64,000 nucleotides of DNA from Streptomyces longwoodensis (GCF_001514125.1 NZ_KQ948562.1:44204-108203), one strand, 5' to 3'. Counted from the stretch's first letter, positions 29,808 through 38,640 are shown. Notes: a model not told the origin generated them from the sequence alone. A program made the numbers and translations.

Positions 29808-29957
29808 GACTCGACCGGGCGCACGCACGAGGACGTTCGTGCTCCGGGAGTTCTTCCACAGTCACCTGCGCGGGTCGCCCACTTTGCAGCGGATCCTTCG
29901 GCCACCGCACACCCTTGAGGCGCACGGCAACGACCAGCGGTCTTTGGCTTCTGTATG

Positions 29958-29987
29958 AGCGTACGGGAACGGGTCGCCGTCAAGCAA
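29958..29987 (-). promoter_or_regulatory. Possible rplJL promoter
   Basis: The transcribed strand has TTGCTT (29987-29982), an 18-nt spacer and TACGCT (29963-29958). TTGACG overlaps the -35 region and offers an alternative alignment with a poorer -10. It lies between the lipoprotein gene and the rplJ leader. The exact boxes are uncertain. Confidence 0.4.
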
Positions 29988-30002
29988 ATCCGTCCGTACG
30001 GG

Positions 30003-30890
30003 TCACGTCCGGCCCGCCTCGCCGAGGTCCCGGAACATCTCCAGGAAGTCGAAGGTCTGGGCGGCCGGGGGCACGGTCACCTGGGCCTTAGCGCCGTAGT
30101 CGGCGTAGGTCATGCTCATCTCGACTGTGCCCTCGGGGGTGTCCATGGCGACGTCCATCCGCACCGGCAGGTCGTCCTCGTTGACCCAGACCTCGGTGTC
30201 GTAGCCCTTGATCCCGGACTTCTCGATGCTGCCGAGCAGCTGCTTGCGCTCGGCGGGGCCGAGGAGGTCGAGGGAGTCGTTGGAGTTCATCATCTCCTCG
30301 ACGGTCAGCGTGCCCTTGTAGTGCTCGGCCCGCTGCCCGTCGATCTTCTCGCTGCCCAGGTGCTTGAGGTTGGGCGAGTCGAGCAGCAGCGCGAGCTGCT
30401 GGGCGGGGTCCTGGTTCATGTCCGCCAGGCCGCCGCTCATCTTCCGTCCGAGCGCGTCCCCGCCCGCCTCCTCGGCGAGCGCACTGAGGTCCATCTTCAT
30501 CCAGCGCTTGCCGCCCAGGTCGGCCTCGCGCGCGGCGGCCTCGCCCATGTCCATGTACATGACGTTGTCGCGCCAGATCATCCGGACCTTCTCCGGGGCG
30601 TCCGGCTCGGCGGCCAGCGCGGAGCCCTCCACGGTGAGGTCCATGACGGCGGGGTCCCAGCCGAGGACGCCGCTCGCCGTCACGTTCCCGCCGTCCTTCA
30701 TGGTGGCCGGAGCCGACATGGTCATGGTCACCCGGGCCGACTTGGCCTCGGTGGTCTTCTCGAAGGCCGCGGTCAGCACCTGGGCCGCGGAGCGCTGCGC
30801 GCCCTGCCCGTCCGCGCCGCCGTCCTGACAGGCCACCGCGCCGGTCAGGAGCAGCACCGCCCCCGCCGAGCCGTACATCGTCCTCTTCAT
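30003..30890 (-). CDS. Probable secreted lipoprotein
   Basis: Specific function unknown. The 295-residue product from ATG 30890 starts MKRTMYGSAGAVLLLTGAVA and then Cys, a lipoprotein signal peptide with a somewhat atypical lipobox (AVAC). The mature part is hydrophilic, with WRDNVMYMDMGEAAAREADL and KRWMKMDLSALAEEAG, a layout like actinobacterial LppX/LprG-type beta-fold lipoproteins. GTG 30902 is an alternative start. It sits beside a second lipoprotein gene with a similar plan; the two are probably paralogues. Between rplA and rplJ this pair is also present in Streptomyces coelicolor, as far as I recall. Confidence 0.8.
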   Translation of the reverse strand: MKRTMYGSAGAVLLLTGAVACQDGGADGQGAQRSAAQVLTAAFEKTTEAKSARVTMTMSAPATMKDGGNVTASGVLGWDPAVMDLTVEGSALAAEPDAPEKVRMIWRDNVMYMDMGEAAAREADLGGKRWMKMDLSALAEEAGGDALGRKMSGGLADMNQDPAQQLALLLDSPNLKHLGSEKIDGQRAEHYKGTLTVEEMMNSNDSLDLLGPAERKQLLGSIEKSGIKGYDTEVWVNEDDLPVRMDVAMDTPEGTVEMSMTYADYGAKAQVTVPPAAQTFDFLEMFRDLGEAGRT

Positions 30891-30985
30891 GGTCCCCCGC
30901 ACCTCACGGCTTCATGACGTTCCCTTTACCCGGCACGAGCGTATCCGGGCGTCCCGCCGCCGTCTCCGGGATTTCCCAGGACCGC

Positions 30986-31837
30986 TCACGACTGGGGGGC
31001 CAGCTCCGTGAAGTCGGCGGTGTCCCCGGCGGGCGGCGAGGTCACCGCGACCGGGGTGCCGTAGTCGCTGTAGTACGCGGTCTGCGTGTAGCCGCCGCTG
31101 GTGGTGCGGCCCTTCTCCACCTTCTTCACCAGCAGGTTCCGCTGGTCGACCCAGATGTCCACGGTCCCGCCGGTCATCCCGGCCCGGGTCAGCTGGCCGC
31201 GCAGTTCCGGGTCGGAGACGTCGGCCACCTCGACGGTGCCGGTCCAGTGCGTCGTACGGCGGCCGGCGACCGTTTCCGTGCCGGTGCGGCGGACGTCGTC
31301 GGACTCCAGCAGCAGCTTCACCGACTGGCCGGGGGTGGTGTTGCGGACCTGCTCGGCGAAGTCGGCCCCGGCGGCGCCGTCGAGGGCGTCCAGGTCGTCG
31401 TAGGCGTAGCGGATCCAGTGCCGGCCGCCCGCCCTGCGGGCGAACGCGTCGCCCAGGCGCGCGTAGTAGGCGTCCGGCAGGTAGCGGGCCTGCATCGACG
31501 TCACGCCCAGCGCCCGCATCTGCTCGGCCGTGGCGCCGCCGGTGTACGTGATGGTGAGGGTGCCGGTGAGCCGTTCGCGCCAGCGCAGCGCCCCGTCGGC
31601 CCGCAGCGAGAGCTGGCCGCCCATCACGGTCGTGGAGCGCACCCGGGCCGAGGCGGCGCCATCGGTGGCCCGCTGGGCGGCGCGCAGGGCGGCGAGGGAG
31701 GCCGCCGCGGCGGGCGGGGTGGCCGTCGGCCCGGCGGGCCGGCCCGCGGAGGACGCCGTGCAGGACACCCCCGTCAGCGCGGCCGCGGTCACCAGCACCG
31801 CCGACACCAGTGCCCGGCGCGCCCTCGTGACCCCCAT
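30986..31837 (-). CDS. Probable secreted lipoprotein, paralogue of the downstream gene
   Basis: Specific function unknown. The 283-residue product has an n-region with four arginines (MGVTRARRALVSAVLVTAAA) and the lipobox LTGVSC, so it should be lipidated and displayed outside the cell. The mature part has the same general plan as the neighbouring lipoprotein: an Ala-rich start, then RHWIRYAYDDLDALD, WTGTVEVADVSDPEL, and VDIWVDQRNLLVKKVEKG near the C-terminus. This matches EVWVNEDDLPVRMDVAM in the neighbour. Start is ATG 31837. Confidence 0.8.
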   Translation of the reverse strand: MGVTRARRALVSAVLVTAAALTGVSCTASSAGRPAGPTATPPAAAASLAALRAAQRATDGAASARVRSTTVMGGQLSLRADGALRWRERLTGTLTITYTGGATAEQMRALGVTSMQARYLPDAYYARLGDAFARRAGGRHWIRYAYDDLDALDGAAGADFAEQVRNTTPGQSVKLLLESDDVRRTGTETVAGRRTTHWTGTVEVADVSDPELRGQLTRAGMTGGTVDIWVDQRNLLVKKVEKGRTTSGGYTQTAYYSDYGTPVAVTSPPAGDTADFTELAPQS

Positions 31838-31948
31838 CGGTACCTCCCCCCGGCGATGACCCTCATCGCACGCTAGCCCAGAAGAGGGCGTGCGCTCCGG
31901 GAAAGTTCCGCACCCGCGACCGCGGGGGCGGGGCGTCCGGGAACGGGA

Positions 31949-31982
31949 ACGGGCCCCGCACCTCGGAAGGTGCGGGGCCCGT
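31949..31982 (-). terminator. Terminator after rplKA
   Basis: Perfect 15-bp arms (31949-31963 and 31968-31982) with a 4-nt loop start about 15 nt after the rplA stop. A very stable stem, without a T-run. Confidence 0.85.
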
Positions 31983-31997
31983 CGGCAGACCGGGGTC

Positions 31998-32723
31998 TCA
32001 GACCGACGCCGGGTCCTCCTCGACGAGGAGGTTGCGGGTGCGGTTCGGGTCCAGCGGGATGCCGGGGCCGATCGTGGTGGAGAGGGCGGCCTTCTTGATG
32101 TAGCGGCCCTTGGCGGCGGACGGCTTCAGACGGAGGATCTCCTCCAGCGCGGCGCCGTAGTTCTCCACCAGCTTGGCGTCGTCGAACGACACCTTGCCGA
32201 TGATGAAGTGCAGGTTCGAGTGCTTGTCGACGCGGAACTCGATCTTGCCGCCCTTGATGTCGGTGACGGCCTTGGCGACGTCGGGGGTGACGGTGCCGGT
32301 CTTCGGGTTCGGCATCAGACCACGGGGGCCGAGGACGCGGCCGAGGCGGCCGACCTTGCCCATGAGGTCCGGGGTGGCGACGACGGCGTCGAAGTCCAGA
32401 CGGCCCTTCGACACCTCGTCGATCAGCTCGTCGGCGCCGACGATGTCGGCGCCCGCGGCACGCGCGGCCTCGGCACGGTCACCGGTCGCGAAGACCAGGA
32501 CCCGGGCGGTCTTACCGGTGCCGTGCGGGAGGTTCACGGTGCCACGGACCATCTGGTCGGCCTTGCGCGGGTCGACACCCAGGCGGAAGGCGACCTCGAC
32601 GGTGCCGTCGAACTTGGTCGTGGAGGTCTCCTTGGCGAGACGGACGGCCTCGAGCGGGGCGTAGAGCTTGTCCCGGTCGACCTTGGCGTCCGCAGCGCGG
32701 AGAGACTTGCTGCGCTTGCTCAC
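31998..32723 (-). CDS. rplA: 50S ribosomal protein L1
   Basis: L1 forms the mobile stalk at the E site and in other bacteria represses the rplKA operon by binding its mRNA. The 241-residue product begins MSKRSKSLRAADAKVDRDKL and contains ATPDLMGKVGRLGRVLGPRG, then LMPNPKTGTVT, the family signature. It follows rplK after 79 nt. Confidence 0.98.
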   Translation of the reverse strand: MSKRSKSLRAADAKVDRDKLYAPLEAVRLAKETSTTKFDGTVEVAFRLGVDPRKADQMVRGTVNLPHGTGKTARVLVFATGDRAEAARAAGADIVGADELIDEVSKGRLDFDAVVATPDLMGKVGRLGRVLGPRGLMPNPKTGTVTPDVAKAVTDIKGGKIEFRVDKHSNLHFIIGKVSFDDAKLVENYGAALEEILRLKPSAAKGRYIKKAALSTTIGPGIPLDPNRTRNLLVEEDPASV

Positions 32724-32802
32724 TACTGCTCCTGTGTGTTCTTGAGGAGTCGTGGTGCGGGCCGAGCAGGCCCTGCCACTTCTACTGCTGGGGGGAAGGG
32801 GC

Positions 32803-33237
32803 TCAGCCCTCGACCGTGATGCCCATGGAACGGGCGGTGCCGGCGATGATCTTCGACGCGGCGTCCAGGTCGTTGGCGTTCAGGTCGGGGAGCTTGGTCT
32901 GGGCGATCTCGCGGACCTGCGCCTCGGTGATCTTGGCGACCTTGGTCTTGTGCGGCTCGCCGGAGCCCTTCTCGACACCCGCGGCCTTGAGGATCATCTT
33001 GGCGGCCGGCGGCGTCTTGGTGATGAAGGTGAAGGAGCGGTCCTCGTAGACCGTGATCTCCACCGGGATCACCCAGCCACGCTGCGACTCGGTCGCGGCG
33101 TTGTACGCCTTGCAGAACTCCATGATGTTGACGCCGTGCTGACCCAGCGCGGGGCCGACCGGCGGGGCGGGGTTCGCCGCACCGGCGTTGATCTGGAGCT
33201 TGATGAGCCCCGTGACCTTCTTCTTCTTGGGAGGCAT
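32803..33237 (-). CDS. rplK: 50S ribosomal protein L11
   Basis: L11 is part of the GTPase-associated centre. It is needed for RelA-dependent ppGpp synthesis (relC mutants of streptomycetes map here) and is bound by thiopeptides. From ATG 33237 the product has 144 residues, starting [20 protein letters not shown], with the proline-rich N-domain loop [14 protein letters not shown] intact. A 10-codon upstream extension lacks support. No clear promoter was seen between the nusG terminator and rplK. Confidence 0.98.
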
Positions 33238-33340
33238 TGCTCTCCGGGTCCTTTCCTTCGGGTCCATGCCCGCGGCCGGGTCGCGACCCTGACGCAGGCA
33301 TACCGCACAACGATAACGGGTATAGATGCGCGGCCAAAAA

Positions 33341-33382
33341 CGAGCAGGTCAGACAAGCTGGACAGCCGGTCTGACCTGCTCG
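33341..33382 (-). terminator. Intrinsic terminator after nusG
   Basis: Perfect 14-bp arms (33341-33354 and 33369-33382) with a 14-nt loop are followed on the transcript by TTTTTGG. It begins 34 nt after the nusG stop and is a textbook intrinsic terminator, so secE-nusG and rplKA are likely separate transcripts. Confidence 0.9.
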
Positions 33383-33416
33383 GGGTTCGGGGGGAAGAGC
33401 CCGCTCCGGTGGGGAG

Positions 33417-34337
33417 CTAGTTCTTCTGGATCTGGTCGAAGCTGAGCTCGACCGGCGTCTCCCGGCCGAAGATCTCGACGAGACCCTTGACCTTCTTGGA
33501 GTCGGCGTTGATCTCGTTGATCGTGGCCTGGAGGGTGGCGAAGGGGCCGTCCGTGACGGTGACCGAGTCGCCGACCTCGAAGTCCAGCACCTGGACCTCG
33601 ACCTTGCGCTGCGGCGCCGGCTTGCCCTCGGCCTCGGCGGCCTCGCGGGCGGCCTTCTCCTCGGCCTCCGGGGCGAGCATCTTGACGATCTCGTCCAGCG
33701 TCAGCGGGTACGGGTCGTAGGCGTTGCCGACGAAGCCGGTGACGCCCGGGGTGTTGCGGACGACGCCCCAGGACTCGTTCGTCAGGTCCATGCGGACCAG
33801 GACGTAACCCGGCAGCTTGTTCTGCTTGATCGTCTTGCGGTCGCCGTTCTTGATCTGGACGACCTCTTCCTGCGGCACCTCGGCCTGGAAGATGTAGTCC
33901 TCGACGTTCAGCGAGACGGCGCGCTGCTCCAGGTTGGTCTTCACGCGGTTCTCGTAGCCGGCGTACGTGTGGATGACGTACCACTCGCCGGGCAGGGAAC
34001 GCAGCTCGTCACGCAGGGCCTGGACCGGGTCCACGGGCTCGGCCGGCTCGGCGGGCTCCTCCTCGGCGGCCTCGGCCTCGTCGGCGCCGGCCTCCTCGGT
34101 GTCGGCCGTGTCCTCGGCGGACTCGGCGGACGCGGTGCCCTCGACGCCGTCGGCGTCCTCGGTCTCGGCGTCGTCCTCGGCGAGCGGCGCGTCGTCCTCG
34201 GCGGCCTCGTCCGCGTCGGCAGCCCCGGCCTCGTCCAGGTCCTCGTCCGCGCCCCCGACGTTGTCGAGCTCGTCGTCGACGGACTCGACGCCTTCTCCAC
34301 GTGGCTCGACGGCGTCGTTCAGGTTCTGGTCAGACAC
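33417..34337 (-). CDS. nusG: Transcription termination/antitermination protein NusG
   Basis: NusG binds the RNA polymerase clamp and links it to Rho or to the ribosome through S10. The 306-residue product is far longer than the 180 or so of Escherichia coli NusG. About 115 residues of Glu/Asp/Ala-rich, probably disordered sequence precede the NGN domain, which starts near LPGEWYVIHTYAGYENRVKT. The KOW domain is at the C-terminus (DSVTVTDGPFATLQATINEI). A further charged insertion (EAEEKAAREAAEAEGKPAPQ) separates NGN from KOW. An acidic extension is typical of actinobacterial NusG. It lies 80 nt after secE, with a hairpin in the gap. Confidence 0.97.
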   Translation of the reverse strand: MSDQNLNDAVEPRGEGVESVDDELDNVGGADEDLDEAGAADADEAAEDDAPLAEDDAETEDADGVEGTASAESAEDTADTEEAGADEAEAAEEEPAEPAEPVDPVQALRDELRSLPGEWYVIHTYAGYENRVKTNLEQRAVSLNVEDYIFQAEVPQEEVVQIKNGDRKTIKQNKLPGYVLVRMDLTNESWGVVRNTPGVTGFVGNAYDPYPLTLDEIVKMLAPEAEEKAAREAAEAEGKPAPQRKVEVQVLDFEVGDSVTVTDGPFATLQATINEINADSKKVKGLVEIFGRETPVELSFDQIQKN

Positions 34338-34382
34338 GGTGGCTGCTTCTTCCTGGATACATAGGGGTGGAACATGCGAAAC

Positions 34383-34405
34383 GGGCGCCGGATACCTCGG
34401 CGCCC
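34383..34405 (-). promoter_or_regulatory. Attenuator-like hairpin between secE and nusG
   Basis: Perfect 8-bp G:C-rich arms (34383-34390 and 34398-34405) with a 7-nt loop lie 12 nt after the secE stop. The transcript continues GTTTCGC, a weak T-tail. Partial termination here would lower nusG relative to secE. Confidence 0.55.
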
Positions 34406-34417
34406 TTCGCTCTCGAC

Positions 34418-34705
34418 TCAGCCGAAGACGTACTTGGCGGCGTGGCTGAGTCCATAGTCAATCACGGTCACCACGGCGATCATGATGGCGACGAAGAAGA
34501 TCACCACGGTCGTGTACGACGTCAGCTGGTTGCGCGTCGGCCAGACGACCTTGCGGAGCTCCGCGATGATCTGCCGGTAGAAGAGCGCGAGCCGCTTCAG
34601 CGGGCCCTTCTTGGCGCGCTTACCGCCCTTGCGGGACTTCTTCCTGTTCTCCGGCGCCTCGTCCTGAGCATCAGGCGTGTCGATGGAGCCCACGGCGTCC
34701 GCCAT
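34418..34705 (-). CDS. secE: Protein translocase subunit SecE
   Basis: SecE clamps SecY in the translocon. The 95-residue product has a charged N-terminus, the amphipathic-helix signature RQIIAELRKVVWPTRNQL (residues about 45-62) and one membrane segment (VVIFFVAIMIAVVTVIDYGL). The single-span form is normal for Gram-positive bacteria. It follows tRNA-Trp and precedes nusG, the order usual for actinobacteria. Confidence 0.97.
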   Translation of the reverse strand: MADAVGSIDTPDAQDEAPENRKKSRKGGKRAKKGPLKRLALFYRQIIAELRKVVWPTRNQLTSYTTVVIFFVAIMIAVVTVIDYGLSHAAKYVFG

Positions 34706-34813
34706 TCGTCCTCACCTGATCCCGGGTCGTGGCCGTGCCGCGCCCGGTCTGAGCCGCACGGCGGTGCATTGCTGTACGTACCTGCGCACACATCCTGGCG
34801 AAGGTGTGTGAAG

Positions 34814-34886
34814 CAGGGCCGGAGGGACTTGAACCCCCAACCGCCGGTTTTGGAGACCGGTGCTCTACCAATTGAGCTACGACCCT
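34814..34886 (-). tRNA. tRNA-Trp (CCA anticodon)
   Basis: The 73-nt gene folds as a cloverleaf: 7-bp acceptor stem (AGGGTCG with CGGCCCT), D arm GTAGCTCAATTGGTAGAGC, anticodon loop CTCCAAA with CCA, and T arm with GGTTCAA. The 3' CCA is not encoded. It lies just upstream of secE in the same direction. Confidence 0.97.
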
Positions 34887-35114
34887 TTGCGTGTTCCCCA
34901 ACCTACCGCATCCACCCGGATGCTCGGTGTACACCGACGGCGGCACGGCTGCTGGAGGCCAACGACGTGTGAGTGTACGTGGTCCTGGGGCACCTAGTCG
35001 AACGGAAAGTGCTCTTGGCGGGAATCAGTCTGATGTTCTGTCGGCCCACCGGTCGGTTCCCACTCCGTGAAACCGGCGTGCCGGGCAGGTTTCGGGTCTG
35101 GAACCATGGGCCCC

Positions 35115-36341
35115 ATGAGCGCTGCAACCCCTCCCACCGAGCGCCGGGTCTCGGCCCGCATCGGCGCGATCTCCGAGTCCGCCACCCTCGCCGTGGACGC
35201 CAAGGCCAAGGCCCTGAAGGCCGCCGGGCGTCCGGTGATCGGCTTCGGCGCCGGTGAGCCCGACTTCCCGACGCCCGACTACATCGTCGAGGCGGCCGTC
35301 GAGGCCTGCAAGAACCCCAAGTACCACCGGTACACGCCGGCCGGCGGCCTGCCCGAGCTGAAGGCCGCGATCGCCGCGAAGACCAAGCGCGACTCGGACT
35401 ACGAGGTCGACCCGTCGCAGATCCTGGTCACCAACGGCGGCAAGCAGGCCATCTACGAGGCGTTCGCCGCGATCCTCGACCCGGGCGACGAAGTCATCGT
35501 CCCGGCGCCGTACTGGACGACGTACCCGGAGTCGATCCGGCTGGCCGGCGGTGTCCCGGTGGAGGTGGTCGCCGACGAGACGACCGGCTACCGGGTCTCC
35601 GTCGAGCAGCTGGAGGCGGCGCGCACGGAGAAGACGAAGGTCGTCCTCTTCGTCTCCCCCTCCAACCCGACCGGCGCGGTCTACAGCGCCGAGGAGGCCG
35701 AGGCGATCGGCCGCTGGGCCGTCGAGCACGGCCTGTGGGTGCTGACCGACGAGATCTACGAGCACCTGGTCTACGGCGACGCGACCTTCGTGTCGCTGCC
35801 GGCGATCCTGCCCGAGCTGCGCGACAAGTGCATCGTGGTCAACGGCGTCGCCAAGACGTACGCCATGACCGGCTGGCGCGTGGGCTGGATCATCGGCCCG
35901 AAGGACGTCGTCAAGGCCGCGACGAACCTCCAGTCGCACGCCACGTCCAACGTCTCCAACGTGGCCCAGGCCGCGGCGCTCGCGGCGGTCTCCGGCGACC
36001 TGTCGGCCGTCGACACGATGCGCGAGGCCTTCGACCGGCGGCGCAGGACGATCGTGCGGATGCTCAACGAGATCGACGGCGTGCTCTGCCCGGAGCCCGA
36101 GGGCGCGTTCTACGCCTACCCCTCGGTGAAGGCGCTGATCGGCAAGGAGATCCGCGGCAGGCGCCCGCAGGACACCGTCGAGCTGGCCGCGCTCATCCTG
36201 GAGGAGGCCGAGGTCGCGGTCGTCCCGGGCGAGGCGTTCGGCACGCCGGGCTACCTGCGGCTGTCCTACGCCCTCGGTGACGAGGACCTGGTCGAGGGCG
36301 TCAGCCGGATCCAGAAGCTGCTGGCGGAGGCGCGGGACTGA
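35115..36341 (+). CDS. aspC: Aspartate aminotransferase, class I
   Basis: A PLP enzyme that interconverts aspartate and oxaloacetate with glutamate/2-oxoglutarate. From ATG 35115 the product has 408 residues, beginning MSAATPPTERRVSARIGAIS. It has FVSPSNPTGAVY (N184), TDEIYEHLVYGD (D212) and the PLP lysine K247 in VNGVAKTYAMTGWRVGW. The C-terminal PGYLRLSYA carries the conserved arginine. ATG 35106 and a frame back to 35067 are open but unlikely. Divergent from tRNA-Trp and followed by a strong terminator. Confidence 0.95.
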   Translation: MSAATPPTERRVSARIGAISESATLAVDAKAKALKAAGRPVIGFGAGEPDFPTPDYIVEAAVEACKNPKYHRYTPAGGLPELKAAIAAKTKRDSDYEVDPSQILVTNGGKQAIYEAFAAILDPGDEVIVPAPYWTTYPESIRLAGGVPVEVVADETTGYRVSVEQLEAARTEKTKVVLFVSPSNPTGAVYSAEEAEAIGRWAVEHGLWVLTDEIYEHLVYGDATFVSLPAILPELRDKCIVVNGVAKTYAMTGWRVGWIIGPKDVVKAATNLQSHATSNVSNVAQAAALAAVSGDLSAVDTMREAFDRRRRTIVRMLNEIDGVLCPEPEGAFYAYPSVKALIGKEIRGRRPQDTVELAALILEEAEVAVVPGEAFGTPGYLRLSYALGDEDLVEGVSRIQKLLAEARD

Positions 36342-36359
36342 GCCGCGTCCACTGCCTGA

Positions 36360-36390
36360 AGGGCACCCCGGGCACGTCCCGGGGTGCCCT
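36360..36390 (+). terminator. Terminator after aspC
   Basis: Perfect 13-bp arms (36360-36372 and 36378-36390) with a 5-nt loop begin 18 nt after the aspC stop and are followed by TTCCG. Confidence 0.85.
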
Positions 36391-36475
36391 TTCCGTTGGC
36401 GTTCCTTCGTTCGGGCAAGACCCCGTCCGGGGAATCCGCTTCCGGGAGGCCGCCGCCGTACGGCAGGATCCTGGG

Positions 36476-37516
36476 ATGGAGCGTGTACGTGATGTCTCTG
36501 AGCTGCCGAAGGCCCATCTGCACCTGCACTTCACCGGCTCGATGCGGCCGGCGACCCTGCTGGAGCTGGCCGACAAGTACGGGGTGCGCCTGCCGGAGGC
36601 GCTGACCGACGCGCTGACCGGCGGGGAACCGCCCCGGCTGCGGGCGACGGACGAACGCGGCTGGTTCCGCTTCCAGCGGCTGTACGACGCCGCGCGCTCG
36701 TGCATCAGGGAGCCGGAGGACATCCAGCGGCTGGTCCGCGAGGCCGCCGAGGAGGACATCAGGGACGGCTCGGGCTGGCTGGAGATCCAGGTGGACCCCA
36801 CGTCGTACGCCCCGCGGCTGGGCGGGCTGATCGCGGCGATGGAGGTCATCCTGGACGCCGTGGACGCGGCCGGCCGCGAGACGGGCCTGGGCATGCGCGT
36901 CCTGGTCGCCGCCAACCGGATGAAGCACCCGCTGGACGCGCGCACCCTCGCGCGGCTCGCGGTGCGGTACACCGACCGGGGCGTGGTCGGCTTCGGGCTG
37001 TCCAACGACGAACGCCGGGGCATGGCGCGCGACTTCGACCGCGCCTTCCACATCGCGCGCGAGGGCGGCCTGCTGTCGGCGCCGCACGGCGGCGAGCTGA
37101 CCGGCCCGGCCTCCGTGCGCGACTGCCTGGACGACCTGCACGCCGCGCGCATCGGCCACGGCGTGCGCGCGGCGGAGGACCCACGGCTGCTGCAGCGGCT
37201 CGCCGACCGCCGGATCACCTGCGAGGTGTGCCCGACGTCGAACGTGGCGCTGGGCGTCTACGAGAAGCCGGAGGACGTGCCGCTGCGCACGCTCTTCGAG
37301 GCGGGCGTCCCGATGGCCCTGGGCGCCGACGACCCCCTCCTGTTCGGCGCGCGCCTCGCCGCCCAGTACGAGCTGGCCCGCCGCCACCACGGCTTCACGG
37401 ACCGCGAACTGGCGGAACTGGCCCGGCAGTCGATCCGCGGCTCGGCGGCCCCGGAGGACGTGAAGACCAAGCTGCTGGGGGGCGTGGACGACTGGCTGGC
37501 GGCGGATCCCGCGTAG
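36476..37516 (+). CDS. add: Adenosine deaminase family protein
   Basis: Adenosine deaminases convert (deoxy)adenosine to inosine with a zinc-activated water. The 346-residue product has the metal site residues H16 and H18 (HLHFTGS), H204 and E207 (HGGE), H228 (IGHGVRA) and the ADDPLLF motif (D285, D286), all in family order. Substrate choice within the family (adenosine, adenine or modified purines) cannot be fixed by reading. ATG 36476 has only a weak ribosome-binding site. Convergent with murB. Confidence 0.9.
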   Translation: MERVRDVSELPKAHLHLHFTGSMRPATLLELADKYGVRLPEALTDALTGGEPPRLRATDERGWFRFQRLYDAARSCIREPEDIQRLVREAAEEDIRDGSGWLEIQVDPTSYAPRLGGLIAAMEVILDAVDAAGRETGLGMRVLVAANRMKHPLDARTLARLAVRYTDRGVVGFGLSNDERRGMARDFDRAFHIAREGGLLSAPHGGELTGPASVRDCLDDLHAARIGHGVRAAEDPRLLQRLADRRITCEVCPTSNVALGVYEKPEDVPLRTLFEAGVPMALGADDPLLFGARLAAQYELARRHHGFTDRELAELARQSIRGSAAPEDVKTKLLGGVDDWLAADPA

Positions 37517-37557
37517 GGCGGCGGCCGCTCGGCCACGAGGGCTGTCCTGGTGGTGCC

Positions 37558-37584
37558 GACGGCCTCAGGGGCCGGTCGGCCGTC
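37558..37584. terminator. Possible terminator between add and murB
   Basis: A 7-bp inverted repeat (37558-37564 and 37578-37584) lies between the two convergent stops, directly next to the murB stop. It is short, so the call is tentative. Confidence 0.4.
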
Positions 37585-38640
37585 TCAGAGCTGGACGCCG
37601 ACCGTCACCGGCTCGTTGACCAGGGTGACGCCGAACGCCTCGCGCACCCCGGCGACGACTTCGCGGGCCAGCGCCAGCAGGTCCTCGGTGGTGGCCCCGC
37701 CCCGGTTGGTCAGGGCGAGGGTGTGCTTGGTGGAGATGCGGGCGGGTCCGCTGCCGTATCCCTTGGTGAAGCCGGCCTTGTCGATCAGCCAGGCGGCGGA
37801 GGTCTTGGTGCGGCCGGGGCCGGCCGGGTAGGCGGGCGGCTCGGCGTCCTCGCCCAGCCGCTCCTTCACGCGCGCGTGGAAGGCGGCGAAGTCGGCCTCG
37901 GTGAGGATCGGGTTGGTGAAGAAGGACCCGGCGGACCAGGTGTCGTGGTCCTCGGGGTCGAGCACCATGCCCTTCCCGGCGCGCAGCTTCAGCACGGTCT
38001 CGCGCGCGTCGGCGAGCGGCACGCGGTCGCCGGGCTCGACGCCCAGCGCGCGGGCGGTCTCGGCGTACTTCAGCGGTGCGGACAGGCCCCCGGCGTCCTC
38101 CAGTTCGAACCGGACGCGCAGGACGACGTAGCGCTCGGGGTCGGCCTTGAAGCGGCTGTGCCGGTAGGAGAAGGCGCACTCGGCGCCGGAGAGCACGACC
38201 GTCTCACCGGACGTGCGGTCGTAGGCGACGACCTCGGTGATCGTGCTGGACACTTCCTGGCCGTACGCGCCGACGTTCTGGATCGGCGTGGCGCCCGCGG
38301 AGCCGGGGATGCCGGCCAGGCACTCGATGCCCGCGAGGCCGGCCTCGACCGTGCGGCCGACGGCGTCGGTCCACACCTCGCCGGCGGCCAGCTCCAGCCG
38401 GTTGCCGACGAGTTCGAACCCGCGCGTGGCGATCCTCAGCGCGGTTCCGTCGAAGCCCTTGTCCCCGATGATGAGGTTCGACCCGCCGCCGACGACCAGC
38501 AGCGGCGTCCCGGCGGCGTCGGCCTCCCGCACGGCCTCGACGACCTCGGCGTCGGTCGTGGCGGTCACCAGGCGCGCCGCGGGCCCACCGAGCCGGAAGG
38601 TGGTCAGGGGGGCGAGGGGAACATCGTGAAGTACCTGCAC
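37585..38640 (-). CDS. murB: UDP-N-acetylmuramate dehydrogenase
   Basis: MurB reduces UDP-GlcNAc-enolpyruvate to UDP-MurNAc with NADPH and FAD, a cytoplasmic step of peptidoglycan synthesis. The 351-residue product has the FAD-binding GGGSNLI (51-57), the substrate-domain IPGSAGATPIQNVGAYGQEV, and the catalytic serine in SAGSFFTNP. The C-terminal VNEPVTVG carries the conserved glutamate. The length is normal for actinobacterial MurB. It stands apart from the main cell-wall genes. Confidence 0.97.
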   Translation of the reverse strand: MQVLHDVPLAPLTTFRLGGPAARLVTATTDAEVVEAVREADAAGTPLLVVGGGSNLIIGDKGFDGTALRIATRGFELVGNRLELAAGEVWTDAVGRTVEAGLAGIECLAGIPGSAGATPIQNVGAYGQEVSSTITEVVAYDRTSGETVVLSGAECAFSYRHSRFKADPERYVVLRVRFELEDAGGLSAPLKYAETARALGVEPGDRVPLADARETVLKLRAGKGMVLDPEDHDTWSAGSFFTNPILTEADFAAFHARVKERLGEDAEPPAYPAGPGRTKTSAAWLIDKAGFTKGYGSGPARISTKHTLALTNRGGATTEDLLALAREVVAGVREAFGVTLVNEPVTVGVQL

